The notes beneath the pieces are model-generated. The model searched no databases, was not told the origin of the DNA, and saw only the letters and a list, made by a program, of their open reading frames with translations. Shown piece by piece: positions 17,605 to 26,200 of a DNA stretch of 54,527 nucleotides. The translations under genes were made by a program, and so were the position numbers. Origin of the DNA: GCA-2693325 sp964011675 (GTDB taxonomy: Bacteria; Latescibacterota; UBA2968; UBA8231); assembly GCA_964011675.1 (NCBI GenBank), contig CAXGPR010000014.1, forward strand, positions 1-54,527, in the 5' to 3' direction. The number at the start of each line of letters is the position of its first letter. Within the stretch, counting starts at the first letter, position 1.

Positions 17605-18848
17605 AAAGTGTGTTAAAAACTATTCTACCCATACTCATACTCGCTGCAGGAGCAGCCACATTTTTCCTGCTCAAATCGATGCAAACCGAACCGGAACGCG
17701 TTGCCCGTCCTAACTTAGGACCCCTCGTAGAGGTTATAGAAGCCCCCGCACAGCGCGTGCAGGTAATCGTAGAAGGTCAGGGAACAGTACGGCCTGATGC
17801 ACAGATCAACCTAGTGCCACAGGTGTCTGGCGTGGTCGTATGGAAAGACCAGGCGTTAAAATCTGGCGGAGCCTTTACCAAAGGGGACGTGCTTTTTCGA
17901 ATTGATCCCCGCGATTACGAACTAGCCCTCCGGCAGGCACGCGCTCAGGTCGAACAGGCGCACTATCATCGCGATATCGCACAGCAAGAATCGGACGTGG
18001 CGCAACAGGAGTGGCAGCGTATGCGCGGCGGCGATATCACGCCTTCCGACTTAGTTCTGCGCCTCCCGCAGCTTCGCGCGGCAGAGGCCAACTTAACGGC
18101 AGCACAGGCCCGCTTAGAAGAGGTCGCATTGCGCCTGGAACGAACCCAGTTAAAGGCGCCCTTTAGCGGGCGCGTGCGCACGAGTCAGGTAGACGTAGGC
18201 CAGCACGTCAATGCAGGTCAACCCATCGCCCAACTCTATAGCATAGAAAAAGCGGAAATCGTCGTTCCAGTACCCGATGAAGACCTCGCTTGGTTTACCC
18301 TACCCGCACCCGTTGATACGGAAGCAGATGAGTGGGGAACACAGCGCATCAACAACGGCCGTAACGAAGATCCTAACGCACTCTTCCACTATGCACGGCG
18401 CGGCGCAACAACCCGCGTACGGGGAACGTTTGCCGGAATGGAGCACGAATGGAACGGACGCGTGGTACGCACCGAAGGTGAACTAGATCCGCAAAGTCGC
18501 ATGGTCCGCTTAGTAGTCGAGGTAGATGACCCCTACGCCGCGTTGTCTGAAGGTTCGCCTCCACTAACGGTTGGCATGTTCGTCAACGTAGCCATTACGG
18601 GGCGACACGTTGACAACGTGCGCATCGTCCCACGCGCCGCGCTGCGCCAAGATGATGTCGTGTGGACCGTAGCGGCAGATGGAATTCTCAATATACGCCC
18701 AGCCAACGTACTGAGACGCCTCCAAAACAACGTGCTAGCACGGGTTGATTTGAATGAGGGCGAGCACATTATAACATCGCAAATAAGCGGCGTTACTAAC
18801 GGCATGAAAGTACGTATTAGCGACGTCCAAAAGGAGGCAGGATCTTGA
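17601..18848 (+). CDS. RND efflux periplasmic adaptor (membrane fusion protein)
   Basis: A 415-residue HlyD/AcrA-type adaptor. The N-terminal segment (SVLKTILPILILAAGAATFF) anchors it in the inner membrane. The lipoyl halves are visible at VRPDAQINLVPQVSGVV and LKAPFSGRVRTSQVDVGQHV, separated by a helical hairpin of about 100 residues rich in Q, A and E; beta-barrel and membrane-proximal parts follow. It links the RND transporter to the outer-membrane channel. The start overlaps the previous stop by ATGA and its own stop overlaps the RND start by TTGA. Confidence 0.93.
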   Translation: MKSVLKTILPILILAAGAATFFLLKSMQTEPERVARPNLGPLVEVIEAPAQRVQVIVEGQGTVRPDAQINLVPQVSGVVVWKDQALKSGGAFTKGDVLFRIDPRDYELALRQARAQVEQAHYHRDIAQQESDVAQQEWQRMRGGDITPSDLVLRLPQLRAAEANLTAAQARLEEVALRLERTQLKAPFSGRVRTSQVDVGQHVNAGQPIAQLYSIEKAEIVVPVPDEDLAWFTLPAPVDTEADEWGTQRINNGRNEDPNALFHYARRGATTRVRGTFAGMEHEWNGRVVRTEGELDPQSRMVRLVVEVDDPYAALSEGSPPLTVGMFVNVAITGRHVDNVRIVPRAALRQDDVVWTVAADGILNIRPANVLRRLQNNVLARVDLNEGEHIITSQISGVTNGMKVRISDVQKEAGS

Positions 18849-21800
18849 AAGCACCCGTGAGCTGGATGGCTAAAAACCACGTCGCCGCCAATCTCTTGAT
18901 GGGCTTTATCATGCTCAGCGGCTTGTTCTCTATGATGCAGACAAAGAAGGAAACATTTCCCGAGATGTCACTCGACCAAATACAGGTGCAAGTCCCCTAT
19001 CGAGGCGCAGCACCCACTGAGGTAGAGGAAGCTGTCTGCAAGCGCATTGAAGAGCGCGTGCGAGGATTAGAAGGCGTGCGACGAGTACGCTCAACGGCCG
19101 CTGAAGGCATGGGAGTAGTAAGCGTTGAGATGGAACGCAGCATCGGCATGACCCAGATGCTCGACGATATAAAAAATGAAGTCGACCGTATCGACACCTT
19201 TCCCACAGAGACGGAAAAACCCGTTATAAAAGAGCTGACGCGGCGTTCACAGGTCATCGATGTGGTCCTGTATGGAGACGTCAGTGAAAAGGCGCTAAAA
19301 ATAGCAGCCGAGCGCGTGCGTGACGACCTGCGCAACAGCGGCGTCATATCTCAGGTCGAACTGAGCGGCGTGCGCATGGACGAGATTTCTATTGAAGTAT
19401 CCGAGGAAACACTGCGGCGCTACGGACTGACCTTTGACCAGCTAACCGCCGCCGTGCGCCGCACGAGTATAGATCTACCGGCAGGCAGCGTGGAAAGCGA
19501 AGACGGAGAAATCCTCTTGCGCACCCAAGGCCTCATGCGCAGCGGACGTGAGTACGAAGAAGTCGTCGTACTTACCCGTCCTGACGGCACCTCTCTAACA
19601 CTGGGTGATATCGCCGCCATACGCGACGGCTTTGAAGACAACGATTTAGTATCCCGATTTAACGGCCAACCCGCAGCCGTAGTTCAGGTGTATCGCACGG
19701 GTGACCAGAACGCACTCGATATTTCTGCCTACGTCCATGAATACGTAGAGGAAAAGCGATCTATTCTACCCAAAGGAATATCAATTGACCATGCGCGCGA
19801 TGATGCGCGTATATTGCGCGGCCGCATGGACCTGCTCATTAGCAATGCGCGCTTGGGACTGGTTTTGGTCTTTATATGCTTGAGCTTTTTCCTCGATTTA
19901 AAGCTGGCATTTTGGGTAATGATGGGAATTCCCATCTCTTTTCTCGGCGCGTTCTTACTCATGGAACCGTTTGACGCGTCGATCAATATGCTCTCGCTCT
20001 TCGCCTTTATCATCGCACTAGGAATCGTAGTAGACGATGCGATAATCGTCGGTGAAAACGTTTATGCGCACCGCGAGAAGGGAAAAAACTTTCTACGTGC
20101 AGCGATCGACGGGGCGGTAGAAGTTGGCACACCCGTGATTTTTTCCATCATGACTTCGGTCGCCGCCTTTATGCCTCTATTTTTTATCGATGGTATGATG
20201 GGCAAATTCATGTCCATCATACCCGTTATTGTAATTTCAGTTCTCCTACTTTCTCTTATCGAGAGCCTCTTTATCCTGCCAGCCCACCTTTCCGCGAAGA
20301 GCAATGGCATTGTGAGCCGCACATTTGGTCGATTCTTTAGCCGACCGCTCGCATTCCACAGCAGCATCGCCAAATCTTTTGATCGCGGACTGAAACGCTT
20401 CATCAAATCAATCTATCAGCCAACACTGCGCATAGCGTTAACCAATCCTATTTCGAGCACAGCACTGGCAATTTCCCTGATGATGTTCACCATCGGATTG
20501 GTGGCCGGCGGCCACGTTAAATTTGTGTTTATGCCAAAAATTGAATCGGATTGGCTCACCGTCTCTGTGAATATGCCTCAGGGTACGACGGTTGACCAAA
20601 CCACCAAAATCGTAGAGCTAATTGAAGAAAAGGCCCTGGAATTGCGGGAAGAGATTGATCGAGAGAGCGGCGAATACGATTCGATATATCGCAACGTATT
20701 CACTTCTATTGGCGACCAACCCATGGGCCGACGAATCTCTATTACGGCGACGAGAGGAGCGAGTGGACGCGGCCACTTGGGCGAGGTTACCATTGAGCTC
20801 AAACCGGCCGAAAAGCGCAACTTGGGTATCACCGAAATAGAAACGCGCCTCCGGCAACTCGTAGGCGAAGTACCGGGCCCGGAATCCATTATCTTCTCCT
20901 CTTCGTTATTCTCGGCGGGCAACGCCATTGAAATTGAACTTGCCTCAGATCAATTTGAGCAGTTGCCTCTAGCGGTAGACCGCCTCAAGGAACAAATCGC
21001 TCAATATGCGGGCACCGGCGATATCCAAGACAGTTTTGAGGAGGGAAAGTTAGAGATGAAACTCCAGCTTAAACCCCAAGCACGAACGCTGGGCATCACC
21101 TTAGCCGATTTGGCACGCCAAGTTCGCCAAGGCTTTTTCGGCGACCAAGTATTGCGCTTCCAGCGTGGTTCCGACGATGTGCGCGTAATGGTCCGATATC
21201 CACAGGACGAACGTCGCACCATGGGAGACGTGCGCGCCATGCGCGTTCGTACACCTGCCGGGGCCGAGGTTCCATTTGACGAAGTCGCCAACGTCAACGT
21301 TGGGCACGGCTTTTCTACTATCCAGCGCACCGACGGCCAGCGTGTCGTTACAGTAAGCGCCAGCGTAGATGAAAAGGCAGCTAACGCGGATGAGATTAAT
21401 GCTGACCTAGCGGCGCGTTTCTTACCTGCGTTAGCAAATGACTACGCCGGACTGCGCTATAGTTTTGGCGGTGAACAACGCGAACGCAGTGATTCCTTAC
21501 GAAGCATGTTTTTTAATTTCACGATCGCCCTATTTGCCATCTATGTGCTCTTGGCCATACCGTTCAAATCCTACCTACAGCCCTTCATCATTATGAGTGC
21601 CATACCCTTCGGAGTTATCGGTGCCGTATGGGGCCACTTCTTCATGGGTATTGATCTGGCAATGCTGAGCCTGTTTGGGATCATCGCTCTGTCAGGTGTC
21701 GTAGTAAATGACTCACTAGTACTACTATCTTTTTACAATCAGCTGCGCAAAAAGGGCGTAGATAGTGAAACGGCCTTGTTAGAGGCTGGATCACAGCGTT

Positions 21801-22039
21801 TTCGGCCTATTCTTCTCACTTCGTTGACGACTTTTTTCGGCCTATTGCCCATGATCATGGAAAAAAGCGTCCAGGCGCAGTTTCTCATTCCCATGGCTGT
21901 CAGCCTAGCGTTCGGAATTATTTTTGCCACCGTCATTATTTTGGTTGGCGTACCGATTGGCGCCATCATATTGGAAAGAGCGCAAGCATTTGCCAGTCGT
22001 CTCGTCGAGAGCGAATTGTCAGCCGAAGCCGCCGGTTAA
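18845..22039 (+). CDS. RND efflux transporter, AcrB/HAE1-like
   Basis: A 1064-residue inner-membrane proton-driven exporter with twelve expected membrane segments. The N-terminus reads MKAPVSWMAKNHVAANLLMG; helix 4 carries the proton-relay aspartates in GIVVDDAIIVGENVY, and helix 10 has LFGIIALSGVVVNDSLVLL. The two large periplasmic loops are present. TTG 18845 is the start: AAGGAGG lies seven bases before it inside the adaptor gene and the TTGA overlap supports coupling. Drugs, detergents or lipids are possible substrates; sequence alone does not tell. A long palindrome follows the stop. Confidence 0.93.
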   Translation: MKAPVSWMAKNHVAANLLMGFIMLSGLFSMMQTKKETFPEMSLDQIQVQVPYRGAAPTEVEEAVCKRIEERVRGLEGVRRVRSTAAEGMGVVSVEMERSIGMTQMLDDIKNEVDRIDTFPTETEKPVIKELTRRSQVIDVVLYGDVSEKALKIAAERVRDDLRNSGVISQVELSGVRMDEISIEVSEETLRRYGLTFDQLTAAVRRTSIDLPAGSVESEDGEILLRTQGLMRSGREYEEVVVLTRPDGTSLTLGDIAAIRDGFEDNDLVSRFNGQPAAVVQVYRTGDQNALDISAYVHEYVEEKRSILPKGISIDHARDDARILRGRMDLLISNARLGLVLVFICLSFFLDLKLAFWVMMGIPISFLGAFLLMEPFDASINMLSLFAFIIALGIVVDDAIIVGENVYAHREKGKNFLRAAIDGAVEVGTPVIFSIMTSVAAFMPLFFIDGMMGKFMSIIPVIVISVLLLSLIESLFILPAHLSAKSNGIVSRTFGRFFSRPLAFHSSIAKSFDRGLKRFIKSIYQPTLRIALTNPISSTALAISLMMFTIGLVAGGHVKFVFMPKIESDWLTVSVNMPQGTTVDQTTKIVELIEEKALELREEIDRESGEYDSIYRNVFTSIGDQPMGRRISITATRGASGRGHLGEVTIELKPAEKRNLGITEIETRLRQLVGEVPGPESIIFSSSLFSAGNAIEIELASDQFEQLPLAVDRLKEQIAQYAGTGDIQDSFEEGKLEMKLQLKPQARTLGITLADLARQVRQGFFGDQVLRFQRGSDDVRVMVRYPQDERRTMGDVRAMRVRTPAGAEVPFDEVANVNVGHGFSTIQRTDGQRVVTVSASVDEKAANADEINADLAARFLPALANDYAGLRYSFGGEQRERSDSLRSMFFNFTIALFAIYVLLAIPFKSYLQPFIIMSAIPFGVIGAVWGHFFMGIDLAMLSLFGIIALSGVVVNDSLVLLSFYNQLRKKGVDSETALLEAGSQRFRPILLTSLTTFFGLLPMIMEKSVQAQFLIPMAVSLAFGIIFATVIILVGVPIGAIILERAQAFASRLVESELSAEAAG

Positions 22040-22059
22040 AAACAGTCATTTAGTACAGC

Positions 22060-22095
22060 ACGCAAGAAAGCCGGTGCGCACCGGCTTTCTTGCGT
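22060..22095. terminator. 36-bp perfect palindrome between convergent genes
   Basis: Bases 22060-22077 and 22078-22095 are exact reverse complements, giving a stem of up to 16 bp with a tight TGCG-type turn. It lies between the RND gene and the convergent MATE gene. No T-run follows in either direction, so its strength as an intrinsic terminator rests on the stem. Bidirectional termination is the most likely role. Confidence 0.7.
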
Positions 22096-22131
22096 AAAAA
22101 AACGGCTTGTAACCGCAGACCACTATGCAAG

Positions 22132-23508
22132 CTATGCGCAACTTTCCAAGCGTCCTATCTGCCAACGCAACCACACAAAAGAAATCGTTGATGTAATCGC
22201 CGCACCTAATGCAAGCGCCCACCACACGGATTCTAGCCCCATCGACAGAACGCGCACAAAGAGGAATGCAAGTGCTCCGCTGACCAACACTACGCGCATG
22301 GCCGTCAGCAACAAACTCGGTATGCCCTCGCCCAACCCTTGAAAGATTCGTCCGCTGACAACCCCGACTGTAATGAAAGGAAAAGCAAATACCATCGTGC
22401 GTATATAGCTCACCGCCATAGCAATAATTGCAGAATCATCGGTAAAAATCGCGTAAACGTAGGGTGAAAGACCATAAAAAAGCACTCCAAATCCCAGCGC
22501 CATAAACTGACCGCGCATATATACGTAGTTGACCGTTTCTCGAATCAAATCAATCCGGCCAGCTCCCAGAAACATGCCCGTCAACGTCACCATACTCGAT
22601 GCCAAGGCAAAAGTCGGCAAAAAATAAACGGCGTCGAGGCGACCTCCAATTCCGTAGGCAGCAACAGCATCTGATCCAAAGGTGGAGATCAAGCGATTAA
22701 AAAACATCCCTCCCATCGACATAACGACCATAGAAATTGATGCGGGAAAACCAATCTGTAAGATGCTCCGCACCACTCTCCAAGCAAAGATGAAAGCGCG
22801 TATGGGAGGCTTTAAATAGGTCTCTTTGCGCACAAAGAAGTGGTGGATGAAGACGATGAACACTGCGGCTTGACTAATCAACGTCGCCCAAGCCGCCCCG
22901 GCAATGCCCCAACCTGCAGTAAAGATCAGGAGCGGATCGAGCACCAAATTCAGTAGCGTCCCCCCTATTTGAAATGCAATGGGCGTGCGCGTGTCGCCTT
23001 CTCCAGTGAGGATAGAGCGGAACTGCACGTTGAGGTTAGAAAAAACAAAGCTAGGGGCAATTATACTGAAGTACAGGAGTGCACTCTGCAGAACGTTGAG
23101 AGGAACCCCTAGTGCTTCGAAGAGTTCTTTGCGAAAAATCAAACCCAAAGCGGGAATAAACAGACCGATCAATGCACCGACTAGCAGGGCATGACTGGCT
23201 GCGTTATCAGCTCCAACCTTGTCTTTAGCTCCGAGCAAACGGGCAATAGCACTTGTTGCCCCTACGCCTAATCCAAACGTAACGCCAATGGATAGGAGTC
23301 CCAGCGGCATATTGAATGTGAGCGCCGCAACGGCATCGCTGCCCAGCATTCCGACGAAAATCATATCCGTAAAGCTATAGGCTGTCTGAACAGCCATTCC
23401 CAACATAACGGGCATTGCCAACTTCCAAACAGCCTTACGCGGCTCGGCAATAAACTCGTCTACTCGGTTCTGTCGGTCTTCGCCCGAAACTCGCTCCTTT
23501 TGCTGCAC
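22132..23508 (-). CDS. MATE family efflux transporter
   Basis: A 458-residue inner-membrane multidrug/sodium or proton antiporter with twelve hydrophobic segments in two halves. Typical MATE blocks are WKLAMPVMLGMAVQTAYSFTDMIFVG near the N-terminus, GFPASISMVVMSMGGMFFNRLI at the start of the second half, and GVVSGRIFQGLGEGIPSLLL near the end. The GTG at 23508 lacks a strong ribosome site, and a later start within the first 20 codons cannot be ruled out. It is divergent from the molybdenum-hydroxylase subunit genes and unrelated in operon to the RND pump. Confidence 0.9.
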   Translation of the reverse strand: MQQKERVSGEDRQNRVDEFIAEPRKAVWKLAMPVMLGMAVQTAYSFTDMIFVGMLGSDAVAALTFNMPLGLLSIGVTFGLGVGATSAIARLLGAKDKVGADNAASHALLVGALIGLFIPALGLIFRKELFEALGVPLNVLQSALLYFSIIAPSFVFSNLNVQFRSILTGEGDTRTPIAFQIGGTLLNLVLDPLLIFTAGWGIAGAAWATLISQAAVFIVFIHHFFVRKETYLKPPIRAFIFAWRVVRSILQIGFPASISMVVMSMGGMFFNRLISTFGSDAVAAYGIGGRLDAVYFLPTFALASSMVTLTGMFLGAGRIDLIRETVNYVYMRGQFMALGFGVLFYGLSPYVYAIFTDDSAIIAMAVSYIRTMVFAFPFITVGVVSGRIFQGLGEGIPSLLLTAMRVVLVSGALAFLFVRVLSMGLESVWWALALGAAITSTISFVWLRWQIGRLESCA

Positions 23509-23749
23509 TAGTAATGCACCCGTTTCTCTTTAAGCATATCCCATACTCAAGGCGTGCATCTGCTCGCAAAACACGTATAAGAATTTGCTCCGGTAACTCA
23601 GCCTTTGAGATCGAAACTATAATACGAAGCTTTTCAACGTCGGCAAGCGTTCACCTTGACACAAAACCGCAGTCTCACCATACTTATGCCCGGATAGAAA
23701 TGAGTAATATGAATGATATGTTCGTGACCCTTTATGAGGAGGATTTCCC

Positions 23750-24658
23750 TTGAAGGACTTCGAATACTGCGCACCAAAAACACTCCGTGAAACCGTGTCT
23801 CTGCTAGCTGAAAATGATGGAGATTCCCGAATACTAGCTGGGGGAACAGATCTCATCGTACAACTTCGTAGCAAGCGCTTTGAGACCGAACGCGTAATCG
23901 ATATAAAGAATGTTCCCGAACTAAATGAACTCTCTTTTGGCAAGCGAAAAGGTCTCGTCATTGGAGCCGGTGTGCCCTGCTGGCGCATCTACAATGACGC
24001 TGAAGTCGTCGATCGCTACCCTGGTTTGATCGATTCGGCATCCATAATAGGCGGCATCCAAATTCAGGGACGCGCCACGCTGGGCGGCAATTTGTGCAAC
24101 GCCTCTCCCAGCGCCGACACCACGCCCAGTCTCATCGCTCATTCAGCGATGTGTCATATCGTAGGACCCGAGGGCAAACGAAGCATGCCGGTTGAAGATT
24201 TCTGCTTAGCACCCGGTAAAAATGCCCTCAACCAAGGCGAGTTGTTGGTGTCTTTGCAGATTCCCGCCAACAAGAAAAATCAAGGGGGCCACTACCAGCG
24301 CTTTATCCCTCGCAACGAAATGGACATCGCCGTTGTCGGGGTCGGGTCATGGGTCGAATTGGCCAATCGAGGCACAGAGTTTAAAAAGGCGCGTATCGCC
24401 TTAGCTTCGGTAGGACCGACGCCGATCTTTGCCAGTGCTGCAAGCGAAGCACTCGTCGGGCAAACCGTGAGTGACGAAGCCATAGCTGCAGCCGGTGAGG
24501 CCGCCCAAAGCGTCGCCCGTCCCATCTCTGACATGCGCGGCCCGGCCGAATTCCGCACACATCTAGTAGGGGTACTTGTTAGGCGCACTATAGAGGGCGC
24601 CATAGCACGAGCAAAGGGACATTTTGTCGCCAATGCCATTCAAGAAGCCGCCGGTTGA
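23750..24658 (+). CDS. FAD-binding subunit of a molybdenum hydroxylase (CoxM/XdhB-like)
   Basis: A 302-residue flavoprotein of the xanthine dehydrogenase / CO dehydrogenase medium-subunit family. FAD motifs are ILAGGTDLIVQLR (about residue 27) and GRATLGGNLCNASPSADTTP (about residue 107), and the C-terminal CO-dehydrogenase flavoprotein domain follows. It passes electrons from the 2Fe-2S subunit to NAD or another acceptor. The TTG start is supported by GAGGAGG seven bases upstream. The 240 bases before it, shared with the divergent MATE gene, hold a TATAAT at 23618-23623 with no good -35. The catalytic molybdenum subunit is not in this cluster. Confidence 0.9.
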   Translation: MKDFEYCAPKTLRETVSLLAENDGDSRILAGGTDLIVQLRSKRFETERVIDIKNVPELNELSFGKRKGLVIGAGVPCWRIYNDAEVVDRYPGLIDSASIIGGIQIQGRATLGGNLCNASPSADTTPSLIAHSAMCHIVGPEGKRSMPVEDFCLAPGKNALNQGELLVSLQIPANKKNQGGHYQRFIPRNEMDIAVVGVGSWVELANRGTEFKKARIALASVGPTPIFASAASEALVGQTVSDEAIAAAGEAAQSVARPISDMRGPAEFRTHLVGVLVRRTIEGAIARAKGHFVANAIQEAAG

Positions 24659-24706
24659 TTTGCCCGCGATGATACAAGTAGTGACACCACGCTAACGGAG
24701 CTTATC

Positions 24707-25183
24707 ATGAGCAAAATACACGTTCAGACAAAATTAAACGGCGAAGATACAGAATTTCTCTGCGAACCGCGTCAAAGCTTACTGGAAACCCTAAGAGAAA
24801 CACTGGGCTTCACCGGTACAAAAGAGGGGTGCGGCGATGGGAACTGCGGAGCTTGTTCCGTGCAGATTGATGGCGTCTTAGCCAACTCTTGTCTCGTCTT
24901 GGCCCTAGAGGCCGATGGCAAAGAAATCGCCACGGTTGAAGGACTGGCCTCACCCGAAGGATTGCATCCGATACAACAGAAATTTTTAGAACACGCAGCT
25001 CTGCAGTGCGGCATTTGCACTCCCGGTTTCCTCGTGGCGGCCAAAGCTCTACTGGATCACAATCCGAATCCAAGCGAACACGAAGTACGCCACTGGTTGG
25101 CAGGCAATCTATGTCGCTGCACGGGCTACGACAAAATCGTGCGCGCCGTGCTCGACACAGCACAGGACATGCAGACCGCATAG
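24707..25183 (+). CDS. 2Fe-2S subunit of a molybdenum hydroxylase (CoxS/XdhC-like)
   Basis: A 158-residue two-cluster ferredoxin-like subunit. The plant-type cluster is bound by C42, C47, C50 and C62 (GCGDGNCGACSV), and the second cluster by C101, C104, C136 and C138 (CGICTPGF and NLCRCTGY). It carries electrons from the molybdenum site to the FAD subunit encoded just before it. Length is standard. No catalytic large subunit follows; instead a MoaD/ThiS-like gene does. Confidence 0.93.
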   Translation: MSKIHVQTKLNGEDTEFLCEPRQSLLETLRETLGFTGTKEGCGDGNCGACSVQIDGVLANSCLVLALEADGKEIATVEGLASPEGLHPIQQKFLEHAALQCGICTPGFLVAAKALLDHNPNPSEHEVRHWLAGNLCRCTGYDKIVRAVLDTAQDMQTA

Positions 25184-25230
25184 CAAAGCGCACAGCAGTA
25201 CCTAAGCACAAAGCGGAAGAGCCGACGGTT

Positions 25231-25497
25231 ATGCCTATTGCTTGGATTCCCCCACTCATGCAAAATCTGACCGATGGCCAGGGACAGATTCCAACGAACG
25301 GTCAGACCGTTAGACAGGTGGTTGACTATCTCGACGCGCATTACCCGGGCTTTAAAGCGCGCATATGTAACGAACAGGATCAGATCCGCCCAGAAATCGC
25401 CGTAGCCGTAGATGGCGAAGTCGTTACTTCCGGCCTGCGCACTCGCGTGAGCAACTCCAGCGAAGTGCATTTCCTGCCTGCCCTGGCGGGCGGCTAA
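25231..25497 (+). CDS. MoaD/ThiS-like ubiquitin-fold sulfur carrier
   Basis: An 88-residue protein with the beta-grasp carrier layout: AWIPPLMQNLTDGQ, NGQTVRQVVDYLDAHYPG, RPEIAVAVDGEVV and the C-terminus EVHFLPALAGG. The terminal diglycine is the site that is adenylated and turned into a thiocarboxylate. Such carriers give sulfur for molybdopterin (MoaD), thiamine (ThiS) or cysteine (CysO). The ATG has no strong ribosome site, but it follows the 2Fe-2S gene by 47 bases. The neighbourhood favours a molybdenum-cofactor link; the PPLMQ-LTDGQ and SEVHFLPALAGG parts also resemble CysO-like proteins. The partner E1-like enzyme is not nearby. Confidence 0.8.
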   Translation: MPIAWIPPLMQNLTDGQGQIPTNGQTVRQVVDYLDAHYPGFKARICNEQDQIRPEIAVAVDGEVVTSGLRTRVSNSSEVHFLPALAGG

Positions 25498-25679
25498 CTC
25501 TACCAACTTACGCATAGCATAATCACAGAGCGGCTTCTCTCCTATAAAGCTATGCAGATGTGTAGTAGTATACGATAAACTGCAATAGTTCGAAGCCCTA
25601 AAAAAGTAATTTGGCATGTCGGAGAGCGAGCCGCAACATGGACTTAGGTGAAGATTGCATCATGAAAGTAATTAAACAA

Positions 25680-25720
25680 ACGGAGTCGATAGCACGCTAG
25701 GCTGTCGACTCCGTTTTCTT
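25680..25720. terminator. Rho-independent terminator after the MoaD-like gene
   Basis: A 14-bp stem with one G-U pair (25680-25693 with 25701-25714) and a seven-base loop is followed by a T-rich run (TTTTCTTTT). The left flank is A-rich, so it could also stop the convergent dut transcript. The 180 bases between it and the MoaD-like stop hold no gene I can support. Confidence 0.85.
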
Positions 25721-25755
25721 TTGTACGTATTGTTCGAGACAGCATTTCTTCCCAG

Positions 25756-26196
25756 CTACTTTACGCCAGTTGAGCCAAACCCTCCGCGACCGCGTTCGGT
25801 CTCACTCAGTATATCAACCTCGACCAACTGACCGCGCGTCACGGGTGCAAAAAGCAGCTGAGCAATACGCTCGCCAGGTTCAACAGTTTGGACTTCCTGA
25901 GAAAGGTTGACGAGGATAACACCCAACTCACCTCGATAATCTGAATCTATCGTACCGGGCGCGTTGAGCACTGTCAGACCTCGCTTCAGAGCCAAACCGC
26001 TGCGCGGGCGTACCTGCGCTTCGTAGCCGGCTGGAATTTCTATATAAAGACCAGTTGGAATAAGAGTCCGCCCGCCTGGGTCAAGCAAAACCGTTTCTTC
26101 TAAATCTGCGCGCAGATCCATACCCGCACTCTGACTGGTCTCATACTCGGGTAATGCATTCTGCGTCTTGCGCACAACGCGCACTTGGATCTCCAC
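25756..26196 (-). CDS. dut: dUTP diphosphatase
   Basis: A 146-residue trimeric dUTPase that turns dUTP into dUMP, keeping uracil out of DNA. All five family motifs are present: SAGMDLRA, PRSGLALK, GTIDSDYRGELGVILVN, GERIAQLLF and the glycine-rich C-terminus GRGGFGSTG. The GTG at 26196 gives the normal length and lies four bases after the Wzz-like stop; the longer frame overlaps that gene and is unlikely. It is the last gene of a polysaccharide export operon, an unusual place for dut. Confidence 0.93.
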   Translation of the reverse strand: MEIQVRVVRKTQNALPEYETSQSAGMDLRADLEETVLLDPGGRTLIPTGLYIEIPAGYEAQVRPRSGLALKRGLTVLNAPGTIDSDYRGELGVILVNLSQEVQTVEPGERIAQLLFAPVTRGQLVEVDILSETERGRGGFGSTGVK

Positions 26197-26200
26197 TAGA

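Noticed and set aside
23514..23753. 79-codon forward frame between MATE and the FAD subunit gene
   Set aside because: No ribosome site or family likeness; it overlaps the well-supported TTG start of the FAD subunit.
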